From Eubacterium sp. (GTDB taxonomy: Bacteria; Bacillota; Clostridia; Lachnospirales; Lachnospiraceae): a stretch of DNA of 64,000 nucleotides. Every line of letters begins with the position of its first letter. The first letter of the stretch is position 1. The notes under the pieces were generated by a model, which saw only the letters and a program-made list of their open reading frames with translations, did no database searches and was not told where the DNA came from. The position numbers were made by a program, and so were the translations under genes. Below are positions 36,134-45,975 of the stretch, piece after piece. The stretch lies in contig JALERM010000104.1 in the NCBI GenBank assembly GCA_022764165.1, positions 1-64,000 on the forward strand, read 5' to 3'.

Positions 36134-38008
36134 TCATTCATTGTTAAATTGATATGTGGGCACAATCTCCTGCACTGTTTTCCGGATCTGTCCTTCATCC
36201 TCATAGGCCAGTATTTTCAGCTGTCTGAGCTGATCCATGAATTTGTCAACATCAAACTGTATCGGTTTTCCTATGAAAATTTTATCATGATCGGTTTTTT
36301 TCAGCCCTTCCTCATCCATCAAAAGTTCTTCATACAACTTTTCGCCCGGTCTAAGACCTGTATATGTAATTTTTATATCTACATCAGGTCGATAACCAGA
36401 TAGCTTGATCAGGTTGCGTGCCAGATCATCGATTCGAACTGGCTCACCCATATCCAGCACAAAAATTTCTCCACCTTTTGCATAGGCACCCGCCTGAAGA
36501 ACCAGAGATACAGCTTCAGGAATCGTCATAAAATAACGAATAATATTTTTATCGGTAACGGTTACCGGTCCTCCCTGCTCAATTTGCCTTCTAAAAAGTG
36601 GAATAACACTTCCATTACTACCCAGTACATTACCGAAACGTACCGCCGCAAATTCGGTTTCCGATGTTTGGTCCAGCGCCTGAATAATCATTTCACAAAT
36701 CCGCTTGGATGCGCCCATTATATTTGTGGGATTTACTGCTTTGTCTGTGGAAATCAAAATAAAACGCTGACAATGATTATCTTTTGCAGCCATAGCTGTG
36801 TTCAGAGTACCAAATACATTATTCTTGATGGCTTCATTAGGACTTGTTTCCATTAAAGGTACATGTTTATGCGCGGCCGCATGATAAACTACCTCCGGCT
36901 GGTATTTTTGAAAAACCGAATAGATTCGATGAGTATTTCTCACCGATCCAATCAGCACAACCAGATTTAATTTCGGGTATTCTCTTATCAATTCCTGCTG
37001 TATATCGTAGGCAGAGTTTTCATAAATATCAAAGATGATCAGCTGTGCCGGATGGTGTGCAGCAATCTGCCTGCAAATTTCGCTTCCAATAGACCCTCCT
37101 CCTCCGGTAATCATGACCTTCTTTCCCTGAACATATCCTAAAACCATATCCAGATCAGTTCGTACCGGTTCTCGTCCCAGCAAATCCTCAATCTCAACTT
37201 CTCTTAATCTGGAAATACTGACTTCTTCGTTAATAATCTGATACACACCAGGCAGAATCCGTAATTTACATCCTGTTTCTTTACAGATTTCTAACAGTTC
37301 TTTTTTGTCTTTAGGTTCAATGGTCGGTATGGCCATAATGATTTCCTGCACTTTGTATTTTTTTACCATAAAGGGGATTTTTTTCCTGTCTCCCACCACG
37401 GGAATCCCTAAAATACGAGTACCTTTTTTCTGCGGATTATCATCAATCACACAGACAACCTTATTTCTCAGATGATAGCTTGACTGCATTTCCTTAATAA
37501 TCAGAGTACCGGCATCCCCGGCACCTATCACCATCGTTAAAACAGGCTGTTCCAAATGTTCTGTATAGATTCTCTGCTTCATAATCCGAAGGAAACGATA
37601 TGAAAATCTCCCGACTACCATCAAAGGAAGTAAAATCAATAAATAGAGAATAAAGTAAGACCTTGGCATGGGATACTGCAGCATATACATTCCCACCAGC
37701 TGTATAACAGAAGAAACTACACAAGCCAAAACTGTATTCAGTAATTCTGTAACACTTGCATACCTCCATAGACTCTCATAAAGACTGAAAAATGCAAAAA
37801 TAGAAATACTACACAGCAGATTCAGGAAACTGTAACTCATGAGGCTATGTAAAAACACTTCTTTAATCACAGATGGACGAAACTCAAAACGTATCAACAA
37901 AGCAAAATACTCTGCGATAAGAATCGCACCTGTGTCATAACACAAAAGCAGAGATACCCTGATTCTCTTTTTCGGATTTTTAAATTTTTTTAATATATTA
38001 TACATCAT
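36134..38008 (-). CDS. Membrane nucleotide-sugar 4,6-dehydratase (CapD/PglF/WbpM type)
   Basis: A 624-residue protein with four N-terminal membrane helices (about 15-130), a first nucleotide-binding region (TMVIGAGDAGTLIIKEM), and a C-terminal extended short-chain dehydrogenase domain with VMITGGGGSIGSEICRQI and RFGNVLGSNGSVIPLF. In this family the usual YxxxK catalytic pair is replaced by a Met-Lys type site. It makes a UDP-4-keto-6-deoxy sugar for capsule, teichoic acid or protein glycosylation. Gene ends five bases from the TetR fragment on the other strand. A strong promoter lies at 38110-38138. Confidence 0.92.
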   Translation of the reverse strand: MMYNILKKFKNPKKRIRVSLLLCYDTGAILIAEYFALLIRFEFRPSVIKEVFLHSLMSYSFLNLLCSISIFAFFSLYESLWRYASVTELLNTVLACVVSSVIQLVGMYMLQYPMPRSYFILYLLILLPLMVVGRFSYRFLRIMKQRIYTEHLEQPVLTMVIGAGDAGTLIIKEMQSSYHLRNKVVCVIDDNPQKKGTRILGIPVVGDRKKIPFMVKKYKVQEIIMAIPTIEPKDKKELLEICKETGCKLRILPGVYQIINEEVSISRLREVEIEDLLGREPVRTDLDMVLGYVQGKKVMITGGGGSIGSEICRQIAAHHPAQLIIFDIYENSAYDIQQELIREYPKLNLVVLIGSVRNTHRIYSVFQKYQPEVVYHAAAHKHVPLMETSPNEAIKNNVFGTLNTAMAAKDNHCQRFILISTDKAVNPTNIMGASKRICEMIIQALDQTSETEFAAVRFGNVLGSNGSVIPLFRRQIEQGGPVTVTDKNIIRYFMTIPEAVSLVLQAGAYAKGGEIFVLDMGEPVRIDDLARNLIKLSGYRPDVDIKITYTGLRPGEKLYEELLMDEEGLKKTDHDKIFIGKPIQFDVDKFMDQLRQLKILAYEDEGQIRKTVQEIVPTYQFNNE

Positions 38009-38109
38009 TCTTCCCTATTCACCTGTGGACTATTTAACTTTTCATCAGTTGCTGTCCTTTAATATTCTTTGTACGAACCACTCCAAAACTTAAGATGTAC
38101 ATGAAAAAT

Positions 38110-38138
38110 ATTATAGATAAAGTAGACCTCAAAGTCAA
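38110..38138 (-). promoter_or_regulatory. Promoter of the CapD-like gene
   Basis: Minus strand TTGACT (38133-38138), 17-base spacer, TATAAT (38110-38115). It gives a leader of about 95 bases. Confidence 0.82.
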
Positions 38139-38421
38139 TAGCACAGACACTCTCCCACAGAATAAACGCATGAACAGGGTTACAGTTCGGCCCGTTTCTC
38201 TTTTGAATTCCAATTAGTTACAATTCAGCCTTCAACTTGCAGCCTGCTTCTCAGAAAACATAGTAGATTCAAAAACCGCTGAAATACATTTTATAGCCTA
38301 CCAGGAACGGTACGGCATGGGATAATGGCTGTCTGGATGTCAACGCACCTTTAATCACTCTTGCATGATTGATTTCAATAATCGCTTTAAGTGTTTACGG
38401 CTAAACTTTGCAGATAACGGC
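38139..38421. other. Intergenic stretch without recognisable feature
   Basis: Together with 38009-38109 this is a gap of over 400 bases. Apart from the promoter above I see no ORF with a ribosome site, no strong terminator and no repeat; the LCP gene ends at 38422 reading into it. Confidence 0.5.
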
Positions 38422-39507
38422 CTAATACAATGTCTCTTTCAATTTTGCGATTGTTGCTTCCCAATCCGGTACAAGCATATCCTGTCTCTTCACATAAATA
38501 ACTTTGTACATACCATCATAAGGAATCCTGTCTTTTACCAGATTATACTGGAACAGAGAAGGTGCTTTTGCCAGAAGCCCCCACATCTCATCCTCCGGAA
38601 TATTATGAGTAACCAATGGAAGTATATCTTCAGCAAATGAATACAATTCTGTAATACTCATGTTTTTCATTTTTTCCATGATTTTAGTCAGCACGGTCCG
38701 CTGACGTTCTGTCCGCTGATAATCTGCATGTCCTACATAACGGATTCTTGCGTATGCTACTGCCTGAATTCCGGAACAGTTTTTTGTACCTTCATTTGCA
38801 AAATAATAGCTTTCTGGATCCAGATTTTTTAGTCCGCACATTTCAGTAACATAATTATTTGCAACTTTTACTTCATCTTTGGAAAGAGTCAGCTCCACGC
38901 CTCCAACTTTGTCAATAATATCAATCATACTGTTAAAATCAACTGATACGTAACGGTCAACCTGAATCTTGTAATTCTTTGTAACCGTTTCCAAAAGCAG
39001 AGGGCCTGCACCATTGGCATGTGCAGCATTCAATTTTCTCATACCGATGCCCGGAATATCCACATAAGTATCACGCATCAAAGAGATCATACTAATCTGT
39101 TCTTTCTCGTAATTCAGCGACATCAGAATCATACTGTCCGAATTGCCTGCCCAGGAAGTGTCCCGGCGGTCCACTCCAATCAACAGCACGTTGTACACAT
39201 CCCCATCATTCGTAATCGGTTCTGCTTCGGAAAATTCTGCTATCTTCTGTTCCAGCTCTGCCTCCTGCTCAGGCGTGAGTACCTCTCCCTGTGCCTCCTC
39301 CGGTGCCACTTCATCCACTTCTTCCTCTGGAACCGTATAATTATTCATGGCATCTTCATTTGAAAGATAGTTGGTTTTTTTATAAAATCCATGTGTCAGT
39401 GCGTAAGCTGCGACACCCACAGCAATAAATAAAACCAGAATGACTGCAAGTACAATAAATACTATCTTCTTTTTTGATGTTTTTTTCTCTGATAATATTT
39501 TTTTCAT
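38422..39507 (-). CDS. LytR-CpsA-Psr (LCP) family cell-wall polymer ligase
   Basis: A 361-residue protein with a short basic cytoplasmic start, one membrane helix (about 15-38), an acidic Glu-rich spacer and the LCP domain (NVLLIGVDRRD, SDSMILMSLN, ISLMRDTYVDIPG, KLNAAHANGG-like KLNAAHANGAG, RYVSVDF, YARIRYVGHADYQRTERQR). LCP enzymes move teichoic acid or capsule precursors from lipid carriers onto peptidoglycan. It fits functionally with the neighbouring nucleotide-sugar dehydratase. GAGGAGAA precedes the start; an extended -10 (TGGTATAAT, near 39593-39601) is upstream. Confidence 0.92.
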   Translation of the reverse strand: MKKILSEKKTSKKKIVFIVLAVILVLFIAVGVAAYALTHGFYKKTNYLSNEDAMNNYTVPEEEVDEVAPEEAQGEVLTPEQEAELEQKIAEFSEAEPITNDGDVYNVLLIGVDRRDTSWAGNSDSMILMSLNYEKEQISMISLMRDTYVDIPGIGMRKLNAAHANGAGPLLLETVTKNYKIQVDRYVSVDFNSMIDIIDKVGGVELTLSKDEVKVANNYVTEMCGLKNLDPESYYFANEGTKNCSGIQAVAYARIRYVGHADYQRTERQRTVLTKIMEKMKNMSITELYSFAEDILPLVTHNIPEDEMWGLLAKAPSLFQYNLVKDRIPYDGMYKVIYVKRQDMLVPDWEATIAKLKETLY

Positions 39508-39685
39508 AAGATTCTCCTCTTTTGACTCACATATATTTCTGACACGTCTGTCTTTACTGTGGCATAAAGTGTATCTGCTTTACACGTTTCATATTATACC
39601 ATTTGACTGACGGGCTCTGACCCCAATTACATCAGATCAGCACCCCAAATACACACATTCCAATTCTCTTTTTCATAGTATTTCC

Positions 39686-41398
39686 TTACTTCTTTCCACA
39701 GCAATTTTTGTATTTTTTTCCGCTGCCGCAGGGACAGGGGTCATTGGGATATACTTTTTTTGTGCCAGGGAAAGCAATTATTTTCTCATTTTTCTGTATT
39801 TCCACATAGGTGTGACCTCTGTAATCCCATTTCCTAAGATTATTTCCCAGTTTCCACAGGTTCTTCATTGCTTCTTCAATCTGTTTCTGTGAGGAAATCT
39901 TACAGCCGCAATCCACAAGCGTATCAATCAATTCTTCTGCAGATGCGTTCATCCTTAATTCTTCCTGTACATACGTGTAAATCATGATGTCTTCCGGAGC
40001 TTTCTTATGCAGCTTTTTCTGCAGGTAGGTCATAAAGAATTGTACTGTTTCATCCGGTTTCTGAAATTCATCCCGCCCATACGCCAGAAATTCCTCCCGG
40101 TCTTCCGGTATATAGTAGGAGTATTTTTCCTGTTTCTTTAAAAGCCCGCAAAACATGTCTTCTTCCTCAAGGTCTTCATCCATAAAGAGACCTTCCTTCA
40201 ACACATATGGCTCTCCTGTATGTATATAGGCTTCTATTCGTTCCACTGCTTCCGATATGTTCAGGTTTGCTCCTTCGTATGCGTTATAGATTTCCACAAA
40301 CTTCTCCACCGGAAGAACTCCATATAAGAACAATGCCGCATCACAATAGTCCATAAACTGTTGATTTTTCAGGCATTCCTCCCTAAACTCAGGAGTACAG
40401 ATTTCTCTATACTTGTCCTGTACATCCTGGGGAACCTGATAAAACTCCAGTGCTGCATTAAAACCTCCATATGTCATCAGCAAAGAACTGTTTTCCATTA
40501 GTTCATCTGTCAGACAGATGCCATGCTGCTCGATGGCACTTTCAAACAAGTGAAGTTCCTTTTCTGATGCACGTGAAAATGTATTTTTCATAAAAGTCGT
40601 TTCCAGCAGATGATTTTTCAGCCACCGGCTCAAATCTTTTTTACTAAGTTTTCTATATCCGGTAAACCCATGGAATTTTGCAATCTCTATCAGGTTGTCT
40701 TTTGAATAATGCTTGTAAATATCTTCCAGAGATTTTATTTCCTCCACATTTTCCCGGATGCAATCTTCATGCTCACGCATGGCATCCATCCACTGTTCAA
40801 TTCCGCTCATATCTTCCGGATCGTCACTGGTCAGGCTGCCTATCAGCATCTTCAGCATATCCCACTCATCCATATCATCCTTATCATCATACTTTGATTT
40901 GTTGACATGACGGGAAGTCTCCATAACTACCGGCAGATTCCATTTCTGATAATCAGCATTGACTCTTTCCATATCAAAAGGTACTGCCTCATCCTCATAA
41001 TCATAAAATCCCCAGATACCCCCGCAATCCTCAACCATATTGGGACCTTTATATTTCAATACCTGAGGATAACGTTTGTCATAAGGAACAATCTTTTCCA
41101 CCTTGATCACATGTTCCCAGTCATCACCAAAATCATACGTATATGTGAAACTTCTACCCTCGTCCATCCATTCATCAATACATTCATCTGCTGTATCCTT
41201 TTTGTCATGCATCGGTGAACCTACAAATTCTCCGGCCGGATATTGAAAATCAAAGGCAAACATATGACCATGGGTCCATCCGAATGCTTTTTCAATAATA
41301 TCATCCAGATCAAAAAAAGTAATTCGATCCGGTACAAGAATTCTTCGCCATATCGGCGGATGACTGTTTTTGATTGTTATCTTTAGCTGGTATCCCAT
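39686..41398 (-). CDS. pRiA4b ORF-3-like protein with C-terminal SEC-C zinc motif
   Basis: A 570-residue protein. Residues 1-160 are the plasmid pRiA4b ORF-3-like domain (LKITIKNSHPPIWRRILVPD, WTHGHMFAF, FTYTYDFGDDWEHVIKVE). A long helical middle region follows, and it ends in a SEC-C zinc-binding motif (DPCPCGSGKKYKNCC). Such proteins are common in gut Firmicutes but have no defined role. AGAGAGGAGAA precedes the start, and the gene lies 18 bases after the ABC-F gene on the same strand. Confidence 0.88.
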   Translation of the reverse strand: MGYQLKITIKNSHPPIWRRILVPDRITFFDLDDIIEKAFGWTHGHMFAFDFQYPAGEFVGSPMHDKKDTADECIDEWMDEGRSFTYTYDFGDDWEHVIKVEKIVPYDKRYPQVLKYKGPNMVEDCGGIWGFYDYEDEAVPFDMERVNADYQKWNLPVVMETSRHVNKSKYDDKDDMDEWDMLKMLIGSLTSDDPEDMSGIEQWMDAMREHEDCIRENVEEIKSLEDIYKHYSKDNLIEIAKFHGFTGYRKLSKKDLSRWLKNHLLETTFMKNTFSRASEKELHLFESAIEQHGICLTDELMENSSLLMTYGGFNAALEFYQVPQDVQDKYREICTPEFREECLKNQQFMDYCDAALFLYGVLPVEKFVEIYNAYEGANLNISEAVERIEAYIHTGEPYVLKEGLFMDEDLEEEDMFCGLLKKQEKYSYYIPEDREEFLAYGRDEFQKPDETVQFFMTYLQKKLHKKAPEDIMIYTYVQEELRMNASAEELIDTLVDCGCKISSQKQIEEAMKNLWKLGNNLRKWDYRGHTYVEIQKNEKIIAFPGTKKVYPNDPCPCGSGKKYKNCCGKK

Positions 41399-41416
41399 TT
41401 TTTCTATTCTCCTCTC

Positions 41417-43339
41417 TTACGGACAGGGGACAGTCTCCTGTCCCATCTGATATACTTCATACCACTGCAGGCAGGCCTCGGTCCATTTCGCACAGACTTT
41501 CTCCCATTCTTCCTGCATCCGTTCCTGTTCTTTCTTCAGTCTTTCCTCTTTTTCCTGATTTTCTTTCTCTTCTTTCTCTCCAAAACTGGAAAGTAACCAC
41601 TCTTCATATTCTGATGTCTTTACTTCCATCTGTTCCCACAGATTTTCCGCATGACTGCGGACCTCCTCCATGGGCTCCTCAGCCAGCCGAAATCTCCAGT
41701 CCAGATAGGCATCTTCTGTGTCTATTTCCTTTAAGCGATGGCGTTCTCCTTTGGGCACTGCCCGGATGCCGGCAATCAGAGCCTGATCCTCCGCCTGTAC
41801 CAGAGCAGCCAGACCATTTTCTGTCTGTTTTCTGCTTCTTTCCAGATAATGCTCATAACCGAAAGGATAGTAGCTGACCCCATCTTCTTCAAATACAAGA
41901 ATCGCATCGGCCACCTGCCGGATAAAGTATCTGTCATGGGAAATGAACAGCATGGTTCCCCGATAGGACTGAAATGCCGACTCCAGCGTTTCTTTGGCCG
42001 GTATATCCATATGATTGGTAGGTTCGTCCAACAGAATGAAATTGGGGCGCTCGGTAAGCATTTCCGCCAGCACCAGTCTGGCTTTTTCTCCTCCCGACAA
42101 AGCACTGACTTTCACGGAGGCAGCCTTTCCGCCGAACAGGTATGCTCCCAGGGTCTGCCGTACTTCTTTTTCTGTCAATGCCGGAAAATGTTCATGAAAG
42201 TGTTCCGCCACCTGCTTTTCTGATTCCAGTGCTGCAGACTGCTGGTCAAAATACCCCATCACGGTGCGGTTTCCCAGTGTGCATTTTCCTTCCAGCGGGC
42301 TGAGGATTCCGGCCACTGTTTTTAAAAATGTGGTTTTACCCACTCCGTTATTACCAATAATGCCGATCTTCTGTCCCCGTTTCACACGGAGAGATACTTC
42401 CAGCAAGGGGGTATCATATCCTATTTTAAGGTGTTCTGCTTCCAGCACCCATTTGCTCCCCAGAACCGCAGGTTCCATGTCTCCGGTAAACAGGTGTACA
42501 TCATCCGGCTCCGGCTTTTCTATCTTTTCCATCCGCTCTATGATTGTTTTTCTCGAACGGGCGAAGGAAGCTTTCTTTGGCTTATGTTTAAATCGCTCAA
42601 TTAATTCATTCAGCCGCTGCAGTTCCTGCTGCTGCCGTTCATAAGCCTTCTGAACCAATGCCAGATCTTTTTGCTTCTGCTGCCGGAAATGTGTATAATT
42701 TCCCGGATATCGTTTCAGTTTTCCCTGATGCAGCTCGTAAACCACATCCACCACCTGATCCAGAAAGAAACGGTCATGAGATACGAAGACAACGGCATGT
42801 TCATAGGTTTTCATGTATTCTTCCAGCCATTCCACCGTAGGGATGTCCAGATGGTTGGTAGGTTCATCCAGCAGCAAAATATCCGGCTTCTGCAAAAGAA
42901 GGCGTATCAGAGAAATTTTCGTCTGCTCACCTCCTGAAAATGAAGAAAGCTTCCGTTTCTTGTCTTCCTTTACAAATCCAAATCCAGTAAAAATTCGGTC
43001 GTATTCCATCTCATAGGAAAATCGCTCTCTGGAAAATAAATCGCTCTGCGGACAGCCCTCCAGCAACAATTCTTCCACTGTTTTGTCCTGATCCGCCGAT
43101 GGTGTCTGGCGAAGCATCCCGATTATCACATTTCTTGACGTAACAATCCCCGGACCCTGCCGCCTATCGTCCCGGTCCAGATCCAGTTCCCCTGCGATCA
43201 GACGAAGAAGTGTGGATTTTCCGGCACCATTTCTCCCCACCACTGCTATTTTCTCTTTACCTTTTATCTCAAAATCAATGTGGGACAGAATCTGCCGGTC
43301 ACCTACAGAAACTGTGCCATTGGTAATCTGGTATAACAT
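41417..43339 (-). CDS. ABC-F family ATPase
   Basis: A 640-residue soluble protein with two ABC modules (Walker A GRNGAGKST and GNNGVGKTT; signatures FSGGEQTK and LSGGEKAR; Walker B LLLDEPTNHLD and ILLDEPTNHMD) joined by the charged linker of ABC-F proteins, plus a long Glu/Lys-rich coiled-coil tail. No membrane domain, so it acts on ribosomes (translation factor or antibiotic protection) rather than in transport. Which ABC-F subfamily cannot be fixed here. Its last codons (GQETVPCP) lie in a GGGACAG/CTGTCCC palindrome at 41427-41444. Confidence 0.92.
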   Translation of the reverse strand: MLYQITNGTVSVGDRQILSHIDFEIKGKEKIAVVGRNGAGKSTLLRLIAGELDLDRDDRRQGPGIVTSRNVIIGMLRQTPSADQDKTVEELLLEGCPQSDLFSRERFSYEMEYDRIFTGFGFVKEDKKRKLSSFSGGEQTKISLIRLLLQKPDILLLDEPTNHLDIPTVEWLEEYMKTYEHAVVFVSHDRFFLDQVVDVVYELHQGKLKRYPGNYTHFRQQKQKDLALVQKAYERQQQELQRLNELIERFKHKPKKASFARSRKTIIERMEKIEKPEPDDVHLFTGDMEPAVLGSKWVLEAEHLKIGYDTPLLEVSLRVKRGQKIGIIGNNGVGKTTFLKTVAGILSPLEGKCTLGNRTVMGYFDQQSAALESEKQVAEHFHEHFPALTEKEVRQTLGAYLFGGKAASVKVSALSGGEKARLVLAEMLTERPNFILLDEPTNHMDIPAKETLESAFQSYRGTMLFISHDRYFIRQVADAILVFEEDGVSYYPFGYEHYLERSRKQTENGLAALVQAEDQALIAGIRAVPKGERHRLKEIDTEDAYLDWRFRLAEEPMEEVRSHAENLWEQMEVKTSEYEEWLLSSFGEKEEKENQEKEERLKKEQERMQEEWEKVCAKWTEACLQWYEVYQMGQETVPCP

Positions 43340-43422
43340 AAAATACTCCTGCTATGTTTTGCTTAACTGCCTGTTACTATCTTAGTGATATAACCACTTG
43401 CTGTCAATAGCATACCATAAAA

Positions 43423-43474
43423 TGAGAGAAAACCATATGCAAATGTTTTAATATCTGCATATGGTTTTCTTTTA
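43423..43474 (-). terminator. Terminator after purC
   Basis: AGAAAACCATATGCA, loop, TGCATATGGTTTTCT with A/T-rich flanks, between purC and the ABC-F gene. Confidence 0.8.
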
Positions 43475-43489
43475 TGTTTGGCGACTGAT

Positions 43490-44353
43490 TTATTTCAGTT
43501 TTTCTCCTGTCAGCATTTCATAGCTCTGCAGGTATTTATCAATGGTCTTGTCCACGATTTCCTGCGGCAGTGTCCAGTCGTTATCCGGGTTGGCTTTCAG
43601 CCAGTCACGGGCAAACTGTTTGTCGAAGGATGGCTGACCATGACCCGGTTCATATCCTTCTGCCGGCCAGAAACGGGAGCTGTCCGGTGTCAGCATCTCA
43701 TCACCGATAACCACATTTCCATTTTCATCCAGACCAAACTCAAATTTGGTATCTGCGATGATGATACCGCGGGTCAGAGCGTAATCAGCACATTTTTTGT
43801 ACAGAGCGATGGTGCAGTCACGCAGTTTTGCAGCATATTCCTCGCCTTTTCCCGGGAAATATTTTTCCAGATGAGCAATACTCTGTTCGTAGGAAATATT
43901 TTCATCGTGATCACCGATTTCTGCCTTTGTGGACGGAGTGTAGATCGGCTCCGGCAGTTTGTCGGACTCTTTCAGACCTTCCGGCAGTTTGATACCGCAC
44001 ACAGTGCCGTCTTTCTGATAACTTGCCCAGCCGCTTCCGGTGATATAACCACGAACGATACATTCAATTGGAAGCATATTCAGCTTCTTACACATCATAC
44101 TGTTGCCGTCGAACTGTGGCTGCTGGAAAAACTCCGGCATATCTTTTACATCGGCAGAAATCATATGGTTAGGAAGAATGTCTTTGGTCAGATCGAACCA
44201 GAACTTGGACATCTGAGTCAGAACAGTTCCTTTTTTCGTTACAACATTGTTCAGGATGACATCGAAGCAGCTGATACGGTCAGTTGCAACCATGATCAGG
44301 CTGTCGCCATTGTCATAAATCTCACGAACTTTACCTTCTTTAATTGGTTTCAT
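43490..44353 (-). CDS. purC: SAICAR synthetase (purine biosynthesis)
   Basis: A 287-residue phosphoribosylaminoimidazole-succinocarboxamide synthase, which joins aspartate to CAIR in de novo purine synthesis. Motifs: GKVREIYD near the start, VATDRISCFDV, ECIVRGYITGSGW, IADTKFEFGLD and DEMLTPDSSRFWP. Start follows GCGAGGTA. It is the longer, roughly 290-residue form. It stands alone here, without other pur genes. Confidence 0.96.
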   Translation of the reverse strand: MKPIKEGKVREIYDNGDSLIMVATDRISCFDVILNNVVTKKGTVLTQMSKFWFDLTKDILPNHMISADVKDMPEFFQQPQFDGNSMMCKKLNMLPIECIVRGYITGSGWASYQKDGTVCGIKLPEGLKESDKLPEPIYTPSTKAEIGDHDENISYEQSIAHLEKYFPGKGEEYAAKLRDCTIALYKKCADYALTRGIIIADTKFEFGLDENGNVVIGDEMLTPDSSRFWPAEGYEPGHGQPSFDKQFARDWLKANPDNDWTLPQEIVDKTIDKYLQSYEMLTGEKLK

Positions 44354-44452
44354 TGTACATACCTCGCTTTTTAAAGATTATGAATGTCTCCACCTTATAG
44401 TGAAACAGATTTTGGGGAAAAATGCAACTATTTTTTTTGCGAGGTATTTATT

Positions 44453-45838
44453 TCAACTGTTTCTTCGCATTTTCAATTCTCTGGTATTCGCTTCCACCCG
44501 GCTTTTATTTAGCGGATATATAAAAATCAGTGCTGCTGCCACTGCCGCAAATCCAATCATCGGTACGATGCAGGACATGCGGAAGATGCTGGCTGTCACT
44601 TCAGGGTCGAAGGCTGTTTCCTGAGTGTAGCCGACCATGGTCAGCAGACCACCCACCAGTCCTGAAGACAGAGCCTGCCCTATTTTGCGGGCGAAGGAGT
44701 ACACAGCGTATATGGTTCCGTCCTCTCTCACCCCATTTCGCACCTCTGCGTCATCTATCACATCTGTAATCATTGCCCAGATTACGGTATTGAAGAATCC
44801 CATTCCCACATTGGCCAGTGTGAAATAGATTACATAGATGTAAGGATTGGATGGTTTTACCAACAGGCAAACCAGATAAATCAGCGAGCTGAATATACAG
44901 GATAACACGGACAGTTCTTTTTTTCCGATCCGGTCCGCCAGTCGGACGGCAAATGGCGCACAGATAATCAGGATGGCAATGCTTCCCGTCAGGGAGGACA
45001 GAGATTGAGCGCCTGCAGAACCGTAATAATTGGGAAATACATATCCGGCAATTCCCTGCATTCCCAGCTGTGCCAGAAGCAGAAGGATGGCTGCCACAAT
45101 GATTCCGATCAATGCCTGATTGGTAAAGAGATTTTTCAGGAGTCTGCCGATATTCAATTTTTCAAAATTGGCATTTACCGGGACACGTTCCTGAACCATA
45201 TAGTAACAGAGCAGATAGCAGATAATCGCTCCCACGGTAAATACTCCTGCTATGACAGTCATTCGTGAACCGGAAAGTACCGTATTTCCATTGACCACCA
45301 CATAGGCAAAAATCGGAGTTCCTACACCGATGACCAGACTGGCCAGTGTGGCACCGATGGTTCTCCAGGTAGACAATTCCGCCCGTTCTTTGGGATTATC
45401 TGTGATGGCTGATGCCATGGAACCATAGGGAATATTGATTGATGTATAAAAAATAGAGCCCCACAGGATATAGGTCACTACCATCCAGACTACTCTATAT
45501 CCATAACCCAGATTTGCGATTCCTGCCTGATAAATCAGGAAAGAGGCAATTGCCACAGGACCACACATCCTGCGGATCCATGGTTTGAATTTGCCGTCTT
45601 TGGTGGGGCGGGACCGGTCAACGATCTGCCCCATGGTCACATCTGTAAATGCGTCTATGAAACGCGCCGCCATCATCAGAGCTCCCACCACTCCTCCTGC
45701 GATTCCCATGACATCTGTGTAAAATTTCAGCATAAACATGGAAGACAGCAGAAAGGTAAAATCATTTCCAAAATCACCGAACATATAACCGATTTTATCC
45801 CGCATACCGAAAGGTTTTATATTTTTTCTATTTTCCAT
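44453..45838 (-). CDS. GPH-family (MelB-type) sugar:cation symporter
   Basis: A 461-residue transporter with twelve membrane helices. The N-terminal GPH signature (MRDKIGYMFGDFGNDF; ARFIDAFTDVTMGQIVDRSRPTKDGKFKPWI) marks the glycoside-pentoside-hexuronide:cation symporters. The second half opens with the loop ADRIGKKELSV. GAGGAGGTA precedes the start. No glycosidase is beside it, so the sugar is unknown. It is divergent from the nitrilase gene. Confidence 0.9.
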   Translation of the reverse strand: MENRKNIKPFGMRDKIGYMFGDFGNDFTFLLSSMFMLKFYTDVMGIAGGVVGALMMAARFIDAFTDVTMGQIVDRSRPTKDGKFKPWIRRMCGPVAIASFLIYQAGIANLGYGYRVVWMVVTYILWGSIFYTSINIPYGSMASAITDNPKERAELSTWRTIGATLASLVIGVGTPIFAYVVVNGNTVLSGSRMTVIAGVFTVGAIICYLLCYYMVQERVPVNANFEKLNIGRLLKNLFTNQALIGIIVAAILLLLAQLGMQGIAGYVFPNYYGSAGAQSLSSLTGSIAILIICAPFAVRLADRIGKKELSVLSCIFSSLIYLVCLLVKPSNPYIYVIYFTLANVGMGFFNTVIWAMITDVIDDAEVRNGVREDGTIYAVYSFARKIGQALSSGLVGGLLTMVGYTQETAFDPEVTASIFRMSCIVPMIGFAAVAAALIFIYPLNKSRVEANTRELKMRRNS

Positions 45839-45916
45839 AAGTACCTCCTCACTTATTCCGTAGTATGAGCGAAAGTAATGATATTATACGGTAATTATCA
45901 AATATTTTCCTTTTGC

Positions 45917-45945
45917 TTGAATTTCATAAAATTGCGGAGTATGAT
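45917..45945 (+). promoter_or_regulatory. Promoter of the nitrilase-family gene
   Basis: TTGAAT (45917-45922), 17-base spacer, TATGAT (45940-45945), about 25 bases before the ribosome site. Confidence 0.65.
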
Positions 45946-45975
45946 GGTAGAAAACAGCACACAAGGAGGTTTCTT

